Below the pieces are notes generated by a model. It was not told where the DNA came from. It saw only the letters and a program-made list of their open reading frames with translations, and did no database searches. Made by a program: the position numbers and the translations under genes. Positions 7,940 through 15,482 of a stretch of 31,201 nucleotides of DNA are shown here, one piece after another. This DNA comes from Fibrobacter sp. (GTDB lineage: Bacteria; Fibrobacterota; Fibrobacteria; Fibrobacterales; Fibrobacteraceae): positions 1 to 31,201 of the forward strand of contig JAFZOV010000018.1 in the NCBI GenBank assembly GCA_017550445.1, given 5' to 3'. Numbering within the stretch: position 1 is the stretch's first letter; the number at the start of each line of letters is the position of its first letter.

Positions 7940-9718
7940 ATGAAGAATATAAATTATATGATTTGTGCAGTATTAATTGCTGCTTCAACATCGTTTGCAG
8001 AAATGGCAATTTACAATCTCTCTGGCTTGCCAGACGGAATGGATGAAATTACACTGAATAATGGCGATAAGTTAATTGGTACCGTTAAAGGAAGTAAAAA
8101 TAATTGCACAATTTTAGTTGCCAAAGATGCCAAGATTACTCTTGAAAACGCGGAAGTCCTTGGCGAGAATAATGGTTATAAATCGGCTGGTATTACTTGT
8201 CTGGGGAACTGTACCATCGTTCTTAGGGGACGGAATGTCATGAGGGGATATCATGAAAATTTCCCGGGCGTCCAAGTGGCAAATGATGAAAATGATCAGA
8301 AGTATACGTTAACAATTCAGGGCGATGGTTCCCTTGATGCCAGTAGCAGTGGTAAGGGAGCCGGTATTGGTTGTAAAGATAATACAAATTGTGGCCATAT
8401 AGTTATCAAAAGTGGTGTAATTAAAGCAACGGGTGGTGAAGGTGCTGCCGGCATTGGCTCTAGCGCATTCGCTCATGGAGGCAATATCTCTATCGAAGGT
8501 GGTAGAATTGTTGCAATGGGTGGTAAAGATGCCGCCGGCATTGGCGGTGGTGCATCAGGAAGCGTTGGCAATATTAATATTAGTGGTGGTGATATTATCG
8601 CACTAGGTGGTCTCAATTCAGCCGGCATTGGCAGTGGTTACCTCAGTGAGTGTGGCGATATTGAAATTACAAATGATGTTGTTAAGGTTGTTGCAACAAA
8701 GGCGGGTAAAGCTCCCCATAGTATCGGTAAGGGATATGGGAGTACTGTCGGGACCGTCACCATCGGTGATGCTGTGGGGGTGGTGTCAGAGAATCCTTTG
8801 ATGTTTCATGCAAATTCTTATGAAATCGTAACTGCTGGTAATAACAGGGAATTCGCATTTTTTGACGGTGATTATAGCGGCGATGTAGCCCTAGACTTTA
8901 CATATGATATGACTGTTGACACGGTCATTTTTAAACGTATGTTCCCTGCTCTCGAAGGTGAAGATAATTACTCCACTATCATGTTCCCGTTCGAAATTAA
9001 TGCTTTAGAAGTCGGTAATCTAAGAGAAGTCTTTTCGTTCCTCGGCATTGGCGTTGATAATAATAATAACAAGTATGTAGCTGTGCAAAAATTGTGGTGC
9101 GATAGGGGTGATTATTATAATGATACAACCACGCTTGAAGCGTACAAGCCGTATTTGATTACACTCGATCCTGAAGCAACGAGCATCTCGATTAATAAAT
9201 CCCCGATTGTTATCAAGAAGATTCCGAGCGAATTCGATGTGAAGCCGTCCGAGAAATATAGCCAGTATGGTAATTATGTGTTCCGTGGCGTTGTAAAGGC
9301 CAAAACCTGGGGTGCCAATGATGAGGAAATTTTGGGTACGAACAAGGCTGCCGCCTATGGCTTTGCTGGTTCATCCACTACGGACATCTCGGTTGGCCAG
9401 TTTGTCAGATTGGCCGAGGGGGCCTACATCAAGCCGTTCCGCGCCTATATCTACAAGAGCCCGGTCCAAAGTGTTAATGTGAATAATGGCAGCAGTTTGC
9501 GCCCGATTGCCTCCATCGATGACGATCTTCCGGAGGTGATGAACATTGTTGTCGTTGATGGTAAAAAAGAAGGCGAAGAACATACAACTGTTATCGGTCA
9601 GTTCAACAGCCGTACCGGGGAATTCCTCCTGAACCGCACGCCGCGCTCCTACGACCTCAAGGGTCGATCCGTACGCGATGCAAGCCGCAAGGCTAAGGGT
9701 ATGTATCTAAAAAAGTAA
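7940..9718 (+). CDS. secreted GIG-repeat beta-helix protein, copy 2
   Basis: The 592-residue product is a paralogue of the preceding protein with the same order: signal peptide (MKNINYMICAVLIAASTSFA), a stretch with NVMRGYHENFPGVQV, GIG repeats (CGHIVIKSGVIKATGG, AAGIGSS, AAGIGGG, SAGIGSG), the STIMFPFE region and the same C-terminal tail. The start at 7940 is preferred because it gives a clean signal peptide and follows TGGAG; the in-frame ATG at 7895 adds 15 charged residues. The last 275 bases differ from copy 1 at only two positions I could find, while the repeat and middle regions have diverged. It has its own promoter and terminator, so the two genes can be expressed separately. Confidence 0.85.
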   Translation: MKNINYMICAVLIAASTSFAEMAIYNLSGLPDGMDEITLNNGDKLIGTVKGSKNNCTILVAKDAKITLENAEVLGENNGYKSAGITCLGNCTIVLRGRNVMRGYHENFPGVQVANDENDQKYTLTIQGDGSLDASSSGKGAGIGCKDNTNCGHIVIKSGVIKATGGEGAAGIGSSAFAHGGNISIEGGRIVAMGGKDAAGIGGGASGSVGNINISGGDIIALGGLNSAGIGSGYLSECGDIEITNDVVKVVATKAGKAPHSIGKGYGSTVGTVTIGDAVGVVSENPLMFHANSYEIVTAGNNREFAFFDGDYSGDVALDFTYDMTVDTVIFKRMFPALEGEDNYSTIMFPFEINALEVGNLREVFSFLGIGVDNNNNKYVAVQKLWCDRGDYYNDTTTLEAYKPYLITLDPEATSISINKSPIVIKKIPSEFDVKPSEKYSQYGNYVFRGVVKAKTWGANDEEILGTNKAAAYGFAGSSTTDISVGQFVRLAEGAYIKPFRAYIYKSPVQSVNVNNGSSLRPIASIDDDLPEVMNIVVVDGKKEGEEHTTVIGQFNSRTGEFLLNRTPRSYDLKGRSVRDASRKAKGMYLKK

Positions 9719-9745
9719 AACCTTTAACATCTAGTCCAATAATAA

Positions 9746-9778
9746 GACCTCCAGGCCCAAAACCTGGAGGCTTTTTTG
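9746..9778 (+). terminator. terminator of GIG-repeat copy 2
   Basis: CCTCCAGG and CCTGGAGG form a perfect 8-bp stem around CCCAAAA, followed by C and six T. The matching hairpin after copy 1 has one G-T pair. Confidence 0.87.
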
Positions 9779-9803
9779 TTATGTTCTTGCAAGAAAAAAA
9801 CTA

Positions 9804-9827
9804 ACCCTGAACCAAGTTCAGGGTGAC
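9804..9827. repeat. short palindromic intergenic repeat (CCCTGAAC type)
   Basis: CCCTGAAC, CAA and GTTCAGGG form a perfect 8-bp stem, then GTGAC. Read on the minus strand it begins GTCACCCTGAAC, similar in its head to the other GTCAT-headed palindromes here. It lies between convergent genes and could also help end transcription. Confidence 0.5.
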
Positions 9828-9861
9828 TTTGGGGAGACAAACCACAGAAAAACTGAGGGGG

Positions 9862-10194
9862 TTACTCAGCGTCGCTCTTCTTGAACTTGTTGACCACATC
9901 GGGCACAATGTCCATGACCTTGGCCACCAGCGAACTGTCCTTGCTAATAGGCATCACGCGCACGTCGTCGCCCTTGATCACGAGGAATGCCACCGGTTCC
10001 ACCGAAGCGCCACCGCCAGAGGCAGAAGTGTCGCCCTTGCTCTGGTGACCGCCAAAACCGAAGCCCACCGACACGCGGCTCACGGGCACAACGGTCGATT
10101 CACCGGCCTGGATGGGGTTACCGATAACCGTTTCAGCCTTAGTGATGAAACGGAGCTTTTCCAAAAGAGTTTCTGCAAGTTTTTCAATAGCCAT
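9862..10194 (-). CDS. YtfJ/GerW-like small protein
   Basis: The 110-residue product fits the YtfJ (GerW) family by length and layout: an N-terminal helix (MAIEKLAETLLEKL), VIGNPIQAGESTVVPVSRVSVGFGFGG, a Gly/Ser-rich turn (SASGGGASVEPVAFLVI) and a C-terminal strand-helix (DDVRVMPI then VPDVVNKFKK). In Bacillus the family is linked to spore germination, but homologues occur in many non-sporulating bacteria where the role is unknown. It is probably cytoplasmic. It lies 21 bases after the lipoprotein gene on the same strand and may share its transcript. Family assignment is good; function here is unknown. Confidence 0.85.
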   Translation of the reverse strand: MAIEKLAETLLEKLRFITKAETVIGNPIQAGESTVVPVSRVSVGFGFGGHQSKGDTSASGGGASVEPVAFLVIKGDDVRVMPISKDSSLVAKVMDIVPDVVNKFKKSDAE

Positions 10195-10215
10195 ATTCTT
10201 AATATAACAAAAAGA

Positions 10216-11055
10216 TTAATATCGTGCCTCGAAAATGCGATCGCTAGCGACAAAGAACAGCCTTTCCAAGTCCGGCCACGAGAGATAGCCCCAAACGACG
10301 GCCACGCGCCCGCCAGCAAGACGGCTCGCAATTCCATAAGAGCCCTCGCCCGCCTCGAAGTAAACGCAGTCATTTGCCGGAACAATTTCGCTCGGAGTCA
10401 CCGGCTTAAGGCCCGAAGCCCACTTTTCAAACGCATCGGATTCCACCTGGTCCCAGCTACGGGCCACATTCCAGCGCAAGTTGCCGTCGCGATAGCTCTG
10501 TTCCAGCACCGGGAAGGTCGCCTTGACGCCCAAGAAAGACTTGGTCTGAATCGAAGACCTTCCCTGCTCACGGTGTTCGAAAGGCAAGCTCAAGAATGCC
10601 TGCGGGAATCCTCCATGATACCCAGGGAACCTGCGCACGTAATTTTCAAGGTCGGCGCGCTCGTAACGGCGATAGCTGTCATGCCTGAAAATAAAGATGC
10701 GCTTGTCGGCACGGAAGCTCTGTTCCAGGAAGTTGCCTCTCAGAATAGGAATGCTCCCCTGGAAGTGTCCGCTATTCATGTAGTAATCCAGCGCGTACAC
10801 ATCGCTTTCGAATTCAAGCACCGTCACCGAGAGCGTATCGCCAAGCATGACAGCATAACGATAGTCATAGCGGCGTTCAAGCGAAGGGATTTCGGCATTC
10901 TTCGAAGAATCAGCCTTAAAAGACGCAGGACTTAAATACTTGTACGGAATCGAGGAATAATCCACCGGCTTTTCTACCTTCTTCTGGCAGCCCGCCACAA
11001 GCATCACGACACCCGCCGCAAGAGCCAACCTGAAAAGTTTAGAAGTGAAAAGCAT
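10216..11055 (-). CDS. lipoprotein of unknown function
   Basis: The 279-residue product starts with a lipoprotein signal peptide (hydrophobic stretch then VAGC, lipid on Cys23). The mature part is rich in Tyr, Arg and Phe and contains YDYRYAVMLGDTLSVTVLEF, FRADKRIFIFRHDSYRRYER and LAGGRVAVVWGYLSWPDLERL. A domain rule is not clear to me; the layout is alternating strands and helices of a soluble periplasmic domain. No Shine-Dalgarno sequence is visible, but a possible promoter lies about 50-80 bases upstream. It precedes the YtfJ-like gene by 21 bases. It is a real gene judging by its signal peptide and coding pattern; function is unknown. Confidence 0.82.
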   Translation of the reverse strand: MLFTSKLFRLALAAGVVMLVAGCQKKVEKPVDYSSIPYKYLSPASFKADSSKNAEIPSLERRYDYRYAVMLGDTLSVTVLEFESDVYALDYYMNSGHFQGSIPILRGNFLEQSFRADKRIFIFRHDSYRRYERADLENYVRRFPGYHGGFPQAFLSLPFEHREQGRSSIQTKSFLGVKATFPVLEQSYRDGNLRWNVARSWDQVESDAFEKWASGLKPVTPSEIVPANDCVYFEAGEGSYGIASRLAGGRVAVVWGYLSWPDLERLFFVASDRIFEARY

Positions 11056-11066
11056 AGACGAAATGT

Positions 11067-11169
11067 AGAAAAATTCAGAGTTCAGATTTCAGAGTTCAGA
11101 ATTTTTATAATCGCGGCATAGCCGCCTAATCAAAACAGTTCTGAATTCCGAATTCATAATTCCGAATTA
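11067..11169. repeat. degenerate TTCAGA / AATTCCGAATT repeat region
   Basis: The gap after the Fe-S protein gene holds tandem near-copies of TTCAGAGTTCAGA on one side and ATTCCGAATT on the other, with the small palindrome GCGGC-ATA-GCCGC at 11113-11125 in between. A comparable degenerate region with AGTTCTAAGTTCC units occurs at 28722-28800. It holds no ORF of note. Confidence 0.5.
11104..11133 (-). promoter_or_regulatory. possible promoter of the lipoprotein gene ending at 10216
   Basis: On the minus strand TTGATT (11133-11128) is followed after 18 bases by TATAAA (11109-11104), about 50 bases before the start codon at 11055. The spacer contains the GCGGC-ATA-GCCGC palindrome, which could be an operator or only part of the repeat region. 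Confidence 0.4.
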
Positions 11170-12048
11170 AATTGCATAGGAGCAATACTGCCGCAACGGG
11201 CATTTGCGGCAATGGTCTGTAGCAGTCCGGCAAATGAAACCGTCAGAGCCATCTTCTAAGTAGAACTGCAGACTATGCGCAGCGGCGGATGCAGTCAAAG
11301 CATCGACTTTCGCCTTTTTCACCTCGGCGTTGTCGGACAATTCCATCAGGTACTGCACGAGAGCCACATACAAATCCGTCGCAAGTTTCTGCTTTTGTAG
11401 CGGTTCCAAATCCGCGAAACCATCGTTTGCAGGCCCAAGAATCGAGAGGTAGCGGCGAGCGCCCATCGTGAGCGGCAGGGGCGGCCACTTCACAGGAGCT
11501 CGTGAGGTTCCTTCGGCGCAGTCCAGCCCAAGCCCCACCGGCGCGGGCGCAAGCAATCGATAAATTGCCGCGCAGACTTTCGGACGCGGGTTGCCCTTGC
11601 CCATAAAGTAAATCTCGCCGAGATCACGCCAAATTTCTTCGGGTGTTCGTGACTTGAGCCATTCCGCTAAATTTTCATGACGGCGAACAAACAGCCCTAC
11701 GCTCCAGAAAATCCCCGCCACGTTTTCGAACATGGACCAGGTGCGGCAACCGAACGCAGATTCCTCGCATTCCTCAATGTCTTGCGCCTTAGGCACCGGC
11801 AGCGTCCAGAGTTTATCGCCAGGGAACTTTGCATTCAACGCCCGCAAGAGCGTTTCAAATTCAAAGTAGCTTACATCTTGAAAAAGCGCTGTTCCCAAAA
11901 GTGTCCAGGCGATGCGTTCATTCACACCCTTTTCAGGTTTTGCCACCGCAAGCACCGGGTCATCAACACGCGCAAACAGCCGCACAAACTCCGCCGTTGC
12001 CTTAAACAGCGCAGGTTCACTATGAATAAAACGCTTGACCGAAACCAT
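11167..12048 (-). CDS. endonuclease III-like Fe-S protein, catalytic residue apparently lost
   Basis: The 293-residue product ends with four cysteines spaced C-x6-C-x2-C-x5-C (Cys273, 280, 283, 289; CRTATDHCRKCPLRQYC), the spacing of the 4Fe-4S loop of endonuclease III and MutY-type DNA glycosylases. Residues 149-166 (MGKGNPRPKVCAAIYRLL) could be the helix-hairpin-helix. PLPLTMGARRYLSILG (191-205) lines up with the segment where active enzymes carry the catalytic Asp (PxDxHVxR), but no Asp is there. Residues 43-60 (VNERIAWTLLGTALFQDV) could be the first helix of the fold. The ATG at 12048 is preferred to a TTG at 12054 because an AGG lies nine bases upstream. It follows psd by 17 bases. The family call rests on the cysteine spacing; the activity is doubtful. 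Confidence 0.55.
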   Translation of the reverse strand: MVSVKRFIHSEPALFKATAEFVRLFARVDDPVLAVAKPEKGVNERIAWTLLGTALFQDVSYFEFETLLRALNAKFPGDKLWTLPVPKAQDIEECEESAFGCRTWSMFENVAGIFWSVGLFVRRHENLAEWLKSRTPEEIWRDLGEIYFMGKGNPRPKVCAAIYRLLAPAPVGLGLDCAEGTSRAPVKWPPLPLTMGARRYLSILGPANDGFADLEPLQKQKLATDLYVALVQYLMELSDNAEVKKAKVDALTASAAAHSLQFYLEDGSDGFICRTATDHCRKCPLRQYCSYAI

Positions 12049-12065
12049 CGGCAAAACCTAAGATA

Positions 12066-12917
12066 TTAGAGGGCCTCGCCCACCTTCACTGCAGTACCGA
12101 CGCGGCTCTGGAATAGTCCCGGATTTCTTTCGCGGATTTTCTTGTCCACTACCAGAATCACGGTGCTGCCCATTTCGAAACGGCCCAGTTCACCGCCCTT
12201 TTCAACGCGAATTTCCTGCGTCGGCTTCCAGTCGTAACGCTTGCAGTCGCGCGGAAGTTTGCCCGCATTCACCAAAAGTTCGTCCGTGTAGGCAACCCCG
12301 ATACGGCCCACGTTAGTGGCACCGACTTTCACCACGAGCATCTCGGAACCATCGTCCAGGCGGATATGGCTCGTAAGGCGTTCGTTAATGCAGAACAGGC
12401 CTTCCACACGTTCCACGCTACCCACGTTCACCGGCCAAAGTGTACCGGGGCAGTAGCTGGCGCCCACCACTTCACCCTTCACCGGGCTATGAATGCGGTG
12501 GTAATTGAACGGAGCCAGGTAAATCGTCGCAAAGGCACCGCCTTCAAAGCGAGCGGCCATTTCTTCGTCGCGGAGCAGGTCCTTGAGCGTATAAGTCTTG
12601 CCCTTCGCCTGAATCAATTCCTGACGCTCGTCGAAGGTTGCCGTCTGCGAAAGCACGCCATCTACCGGAGACACAACTTCAGAATCGGCAATGGGGCGCA
12701 TACCCGGCTTGAGCCTACGAATAAAGAGCTCGCCGATGTTGGCGTAATGTTCCAGCGGATATTCCGACTCTTCCATGTTCAGCTTGTAAAAGGCCGCAAA
12801 CTTGTTGCGCATGACCTTCGAAATCACAGGCAGCTTAAGGCGTGTCAAGGCACCGAAGGCACGGCTAGCGGCATTCTTCGGCAACAACTTCATAAAGACA
12901 TAAAAAGCGGTATTCAT
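12066..12917 (-). CDS. psd: phosphatidylserine decarboxylase
   Basis: Psd makes phosphatidylethanolamine from phosphatidylserine at the inner membrane. It is made as a proenzyme that cuts itself to form a pyruvoyl group. The 283 residues match the typical length. Visible are SPVDG with Asp86, YHRIHSP with His140 and His143, and the self-cleavage site MGST (Gly250-Ser251) near the C-terminus, so the catalytic triad is intact. Usual family motifs such as LFIRRLKPGMRPI and GATNVGRI are present. The gene is followed after a short gap by the Fe-S protein gene and preceded 20 bases upstream by a small winged-helix ORF. No Shine-Dalgarno sequence is obvious. The identification is firm. Confidence 0.96.
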   Translation of the reverse strand: MNTAFYVFMKLLPKNAASRAFGALTRLKLPVISKVMRNKFAAFYKLNMEESEYPLEHYANIGELFIRRLKPGMRPIADSEVVSPVDGVLSQTATFDERQELIQAKGKTYTLKDLLRDEEMAARFEGGAFATIYLAPFNYHRIHSPVKGEVVGASYCPGTLWPVNVGSVERVEGLFCINERLTSHIRLDDGSEMLVVKVGATNVGRIGVAYTDELLVNAGKLPRDCKRYDWKPTQEIRVEKGGELGRFEMGSTVILVVDKKIRERNPGLFQSRVGTAVKVGEAL

Positions 12918-12937
12918 ACGGGTTAAAAGTAGAAAAA

Positions 12938-13171
12938 TCAGAACCGTCTAAACCATTTATTGAATATGGGGTCGCTAATATACAGCCCGGATTCTCGCTG
13001 TTCCACCAAATCACGGTCTATCAAGACCTTCTTGATTCTAGCAATATTCGATTTTGTTCCGAGGCGATATGCATCTAACACCTCCTGCGACAGGAAGCCT
13101 TCATGAACCCCCGCGGCAATCGCCCGAAGCATATTCATCTGGTAACTGGAAAGACCTTCCGTCTGTTGCAT
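12938..13171 (-). pseudogene. 77-residue winged-helix fragment like the C-terminus of an AAA+ ATPase
   Basis: The product (SSYQMNMLRAIAAGVHEGFL, then LGTKSNIARIKKVLIDRDLV and ISDPIFNKWFRRF) resembles the last domain of archaeal-type or Fibrobacter AAA+ ATPases, in which a winged helix with LGSxxNVxRxKKxLxxKxLI is followed by DPxFxxWxRR. Those proteins are over 300 residues long; here nothing upstream encodes the ATPase part, and the region from 13172 is AT-rich and palindromic. It may be a decayed remnant or a small stand-alone DNA-binding protein. It lies 20 bases before psd on the same strand and diverges from the TIGR02147 gene. Its ORF is intact, so it could still be made. Confidence 0.5.
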
Positions 13172-13216
13172 AAATAAAGCCGAATTTTGTGCTATAAACT
13201 CATTATTTTTTCATCA

Positions 13217-13271
13217 GTACACAAGGTTGTGTACCAAAAAGTCCACAAAGTTGTGGTCCACAAGGTTGTGA
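13217..13271. promoter_or_regulatory. cluster of three ACAA-N2-TTGT palindromes
   Basis: Three palindromes with the core ACAA-NN-TTGT follow one another. The first is GTACACAA-GG-TTGTGTAC (13217-13234, 8-bp arms). The second is CCACAA-AG-TTGTGG (13243-13256) and the third CACAA-GG-TTGTG (13259-13270). Centres are 24 and 15 bases apart. The cluster lies in the divergent gap between the winged-helix ORF and the TIGR02147 gene and looks like a set of operators for a dimeric regulator. Binding is inferred. Confidence 0.6.
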
Positions 13272-13287
13272 ACCAGAATTTGAGTAC

Positions 13288-13338
13288 ATTGTATAATAAT
13301 TTTGCAAATTTTTGGTATTATACGCAAAATTATACAAT
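13288..13338. promoter_or_regulatory. long interrupted inverted repeat with TATAAT elements
   Basis: ATTGTATAAT plus AATTTTGC at 13288-13305 is the inverse of GCAAAATTATACAAT at 13324-13338, apart from three extra bases in the left arm. The middle holds a small palindrome GTATTATAC (13315-13323). TATAAT occurs on both strands (13292 on plus, 13317-13322 on minus), so divergent -10 boxes may lie inside the palindrome. Confidence 0.5.
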
Positions 13339-13358
13339 TCAAGCAAAAATCGCAAATT

Positions 13359-13374
13359 TTGTATAGAAATACAA
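13359..13374. promoter_or_regulatory. TTGTAT-N4-ATACAA palindrome upstream of TIGR02147 gene
   Basis: TTGTAT, AGAA and ATACAA form a perfect 6-bp inverted repeat 39 bases before the ATG at 13413. It shares the TTGTAT arm with the ATTGTATAAT element at 13288. It could be a second type of operator close to the start site. Confidence 0.45.
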
Positions 13375-13412
13375 TGCCATTCCGCTTCGTAACGGGTTAT
13401 ATTTAGTGTATA

Positions 13413-14267
13413 ATGAAATCAGTGATTGAATACGAAGATTACCGTTCGTTCATGAACGATTACTACCAATGGAAAAAGCGGACATCCGCTTTTTCTTGGC
13501 GTGAGTTCACGAAGAAGGGCGGATTCACTTCGCCAAACTATTTGAAGCTAGTATGCGAAGGAAAGAGCGGTTTATCGAAAAATGGAATTGAGCGCGCCGC
13601 CGACGCCATGGAACTTGTCGGTGCCGAGCGCGAATATTTTAGGCAGCTAGTAAAATTTGTGCAAGCAAAGAAGGATGCCGACAAAAAGGCCGCATACTCC
13701 GAAATGAAGGTGATTGCCAGCGCCCACAAAGTCCGCATTCTAGAAGGCGACTCCGTGTCATTTTACGAATCATGGAAATACCCGGTACTGCGCGAACTTG
13801 CCCCTATGATGCCTGGCGCAAAGCCGCTGGATATCGCCAAGGCCTGCGGTGGAGCATTCTCTGCCGAAGAAGTGCGCAATGCTCTTGCATTTTTGACTCG
13901 GGCGAAATTTTTGAAAAAGACCGCCGAAGACGTCTATGAACAAGTCGACAGATCGCTTCAGATGTCTGTTGTGGCAATGCCGACGCTTGTACGTGCCATG
14001 CACAAAGAAATGGCCGAATTTGCAAAAGACTCCATTGAAAAATACCCCATAGATGAGCGCAACTTTACGGGTATCACCATGGGAATCGATGACGAAGACT
14101 ATGAAAAGATTTTAACGGAACTTGAAACCTGTCGCAAGAGAATCGTCTCTATCGCAACAGCCAAGAAAGGCGGCAATCGCGTCTATCGATTGAACCTGCA
14201 GATGTTCCCGCTTTCAGAAAAAATTGAACCTTCCAAGGCCACACCTAAAACAAGGGGACGGTTATGA
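13413..14267 (+). CDS. TIGR02147 family protein, probable regulator
   Basis: The family was defined in Fibrobacter succinogenes, where it is highly paralogous; no member's role is firmly known to me. The 284-residue product has the family's start (MKSVIEYEDYRSFMNDYYQW), the FSWREFTKKGGFTSPNYLKL segment (residues 27-46) that resembles a helix-turn-helix, and a helical C-terminal domain with YLPLxxx-like elements replaced here by MTFGIDDEDYEKILTELE-type sequence (DUF4423-like, from memory). It is likely cytoplasmic and may bind DNA. No Shine-Dalgarno sequence is seen before the ATG, which overlaps a TATAAT-like string. The stop overlaps the lipoprotein start by ATGA, so the two are coupled. Family call is firm; DNA binding is inferred. 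Confidence 0.9.
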   Translation: MKSVIEYEDYRSFMNDYYQWKKRTSAFSWREFTKKGGFTSPNYLKLVCEGKSGLSKNGIERAADAMELVGAEREYFRQLVKFVQAKKDADKKAAYSEMKVIASAHKVRILEGDSVSFYESWKYPVLRELAPMMPGAKPLDIAKACGGAFSAEEVRNALAFLTRAKFLKKTAEDVYEQVDRSLQMSVVAMPTLVRAMHKEMAEFAKDSIEKYPIDERNFTGITMGIDDEDYEKILTELETCRKRIVSIATAKKGGNRVYRLNLQMFPLSEKIEPSKATPKTRGRL

Positions 14268-15469
14268 AACTAGATTACGCACTTCTATTGCTTTGCCCAA
14301 TCGTTTTACTGACAGGATCTTGCTCCGATTCGAGCAAGGTTTCTGGCGGTACTATAGAAGATTCAAACGCTATTTCTGAAGCCCAAATAAAGGAATGGTA
14401 CAATTTCGGCCTAAACGAAAATGGGGTGGCCCGCAATCATTTAACCGGTGGCGAATTAACCGTAATGGGCAACGGTTCCGGGATGCGTGCCGAATGTACA
14501 GCCGATAGCTCTGCATTGGCAATGACTATACAAATTTCTGAAGATGTCGCCATCAGCACCCTGAACGCCAGCAAACTTGGTAAATCATGCGACTCGATGT
14601 TCGTCGAATTCAAGGGTTCATGCAATGACAAGAAAAACAGCGAATTCTTTAGCATCAGCAACGGCTGTAAGGACGGCACCTTTGACGCAGCCTGCCGCAT
14701 AAGCGAAGTCGAAGCAGACTCCGTGAACAGTCTAACCAGCCAATTCAGCAACCAAGCGGCAAACCGGTGCTCCGCAATTTCCCGAAACGCCCAAACTTCT
14801 ACAGGACGATTCGAACAGCCGTCGTCATCATCAAATGTCGGCGAATCATCCTCTAGCATAAGTGAGCCCGATACAACAATTCGCGAAGTAGTAAACCCCA
14901 TCGATACAGCTGTAAGCATTGATTCTAGCCGAACGCTGGAAAAATACGTCTTGCAGTTTGCAACAAGTTCAGAAGATCTCTCTTTTGATAACCATGTAAT
15001 CGCTTACAACGGTACGCCGCAGAGGAGCTGTATAGATTACGCGGAACGCGCTACAGGCATTTCAACGACAAGCCTGCTTTCCAATTCACCCATTGTCCAA
15101 ATGGAGAGAGACAGCATCGTTCAATGTTTCCCGATGGCAGCTAAACTTTTGAAAGAACAGAACTCCGATGAAAAAGAAAGTTGCCGCTACTTCATGACAT
15201 TCGCAAGCGATGGAGGCCAACCCACCGGACATGTTTTAAGCAGCATCGCAAACGACGAACTTGAATTCACAAGTGTAAATCGAAGCGGAATGTGCGCAAC
15301 ATCAAACATGTTCTTCGCCGTATTTTTCCTGATTGAAGATTGCGAAAACGAAATCGAAGCAACGGAATTTCAGACATCCCATAAGACATTCACAAGCGAA
15401 ATTTGGAGTTGCGAAGAAGGGAATTACAATCCCGATGCATTTACCTACGGTGAATGGATTAAACTCTAA
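14264..15469 (+). CDS. lipoprotein coupled to the TIGR02147 gene
   Basis: The 401-residue product starts with a lipoprotein signal (MKLDYALLLLCPIVLLTGSC, lipid on Cys20). Residues about 185-205 form a Ser-rich linker (SSSSNVGESSSSISEPD) between an N-terminal Cys-containing domain and a C-terminal domain that also has several Cys (for example RSCIDYAERAT, VQCFPMAAKLL, SCRYFMTF), probably disulfide-bonded outside the cytoplasm. I recognise no family. The start overlaps the TIGR02147 stop by four bases. GtrA follows after 13 bases, so it could be transcribed with the sugar genes. It may be a surface sensor or effector of the upstream regulator; this is inferred from the coupling only. Confidence 0.82.
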   Translation: MKLDYALLLLCPIVLLTGSCSDSSKVSGGTIEDSNAISEAQIKEWYNFGLNENGVARNHLTGGELTVMGNGSGMRAECTADSSALAMTIQISEDVAISTLNASKLGKSCDSMFVEFKGSCNDKKNSEFFSISNGCKDGTFDAACRISEVEADSVNSLTSQFSNQAANRCSAISRNAQTSTGRFEQPSSSSNVGESSSSISEPDTTIREVVNPIDTAVSIDSSRTLEKYVLQFATSSEDLSFDNHVIAYNGTPQRSCIDYAERATGISTTSLLSNSPIVQMERDSIVQCFPMAAKLLKEQNSDEKESCRYFMTFASDGGQPTGHVLSSIANDELEFTSVNRSGMCATSNMFFAVFFLIEDCENEIEATEFQTSHKTFTSEIWSCEEGNYNPDAFTYGEWIKL

Positions 15470-15482
15470 GTAAGACCAATAC

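Larger units (their letters stand above)
5885..9800 (+). repeat. tandem duplication of a whole promoter-gene-terminator unit
   Basis: Two units of about 1.95 kb lie head to tail. Identity is very high in the promoter (37 of 37 bases) and in the 3' end of the gene plus its terminator (about five differences between 7501-7856 and 9445-9800). It is much lower in the coding middle. The copies are therefore old duplicates with homogenised ends, or modular genes that exchange their middles. Confidence 0.8.

Noticed and set aside
9862..10194. evidence for spore formation
   Set aside because: The family is common outside spore formers and no other sporulation gene is present.
9823..10935. 370-codon ORF on the plus strand opposite the YtfJ-like and lipoprotein genes
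   Set aside because: It crosses two well-supported genes and their gap and shows no family motif.
11500..11545. possible repeat insertion in the Fe-S protein gene (CAEGTSRAP segment)
   Set aside because: The likeness to an intergenic repeat is too short to support without an alignment of orthologues.
13217..13271. CRISPR array
   Set aside because: Only three short palindromes, uneven spacing, no spacers of constant length and no cas gene.
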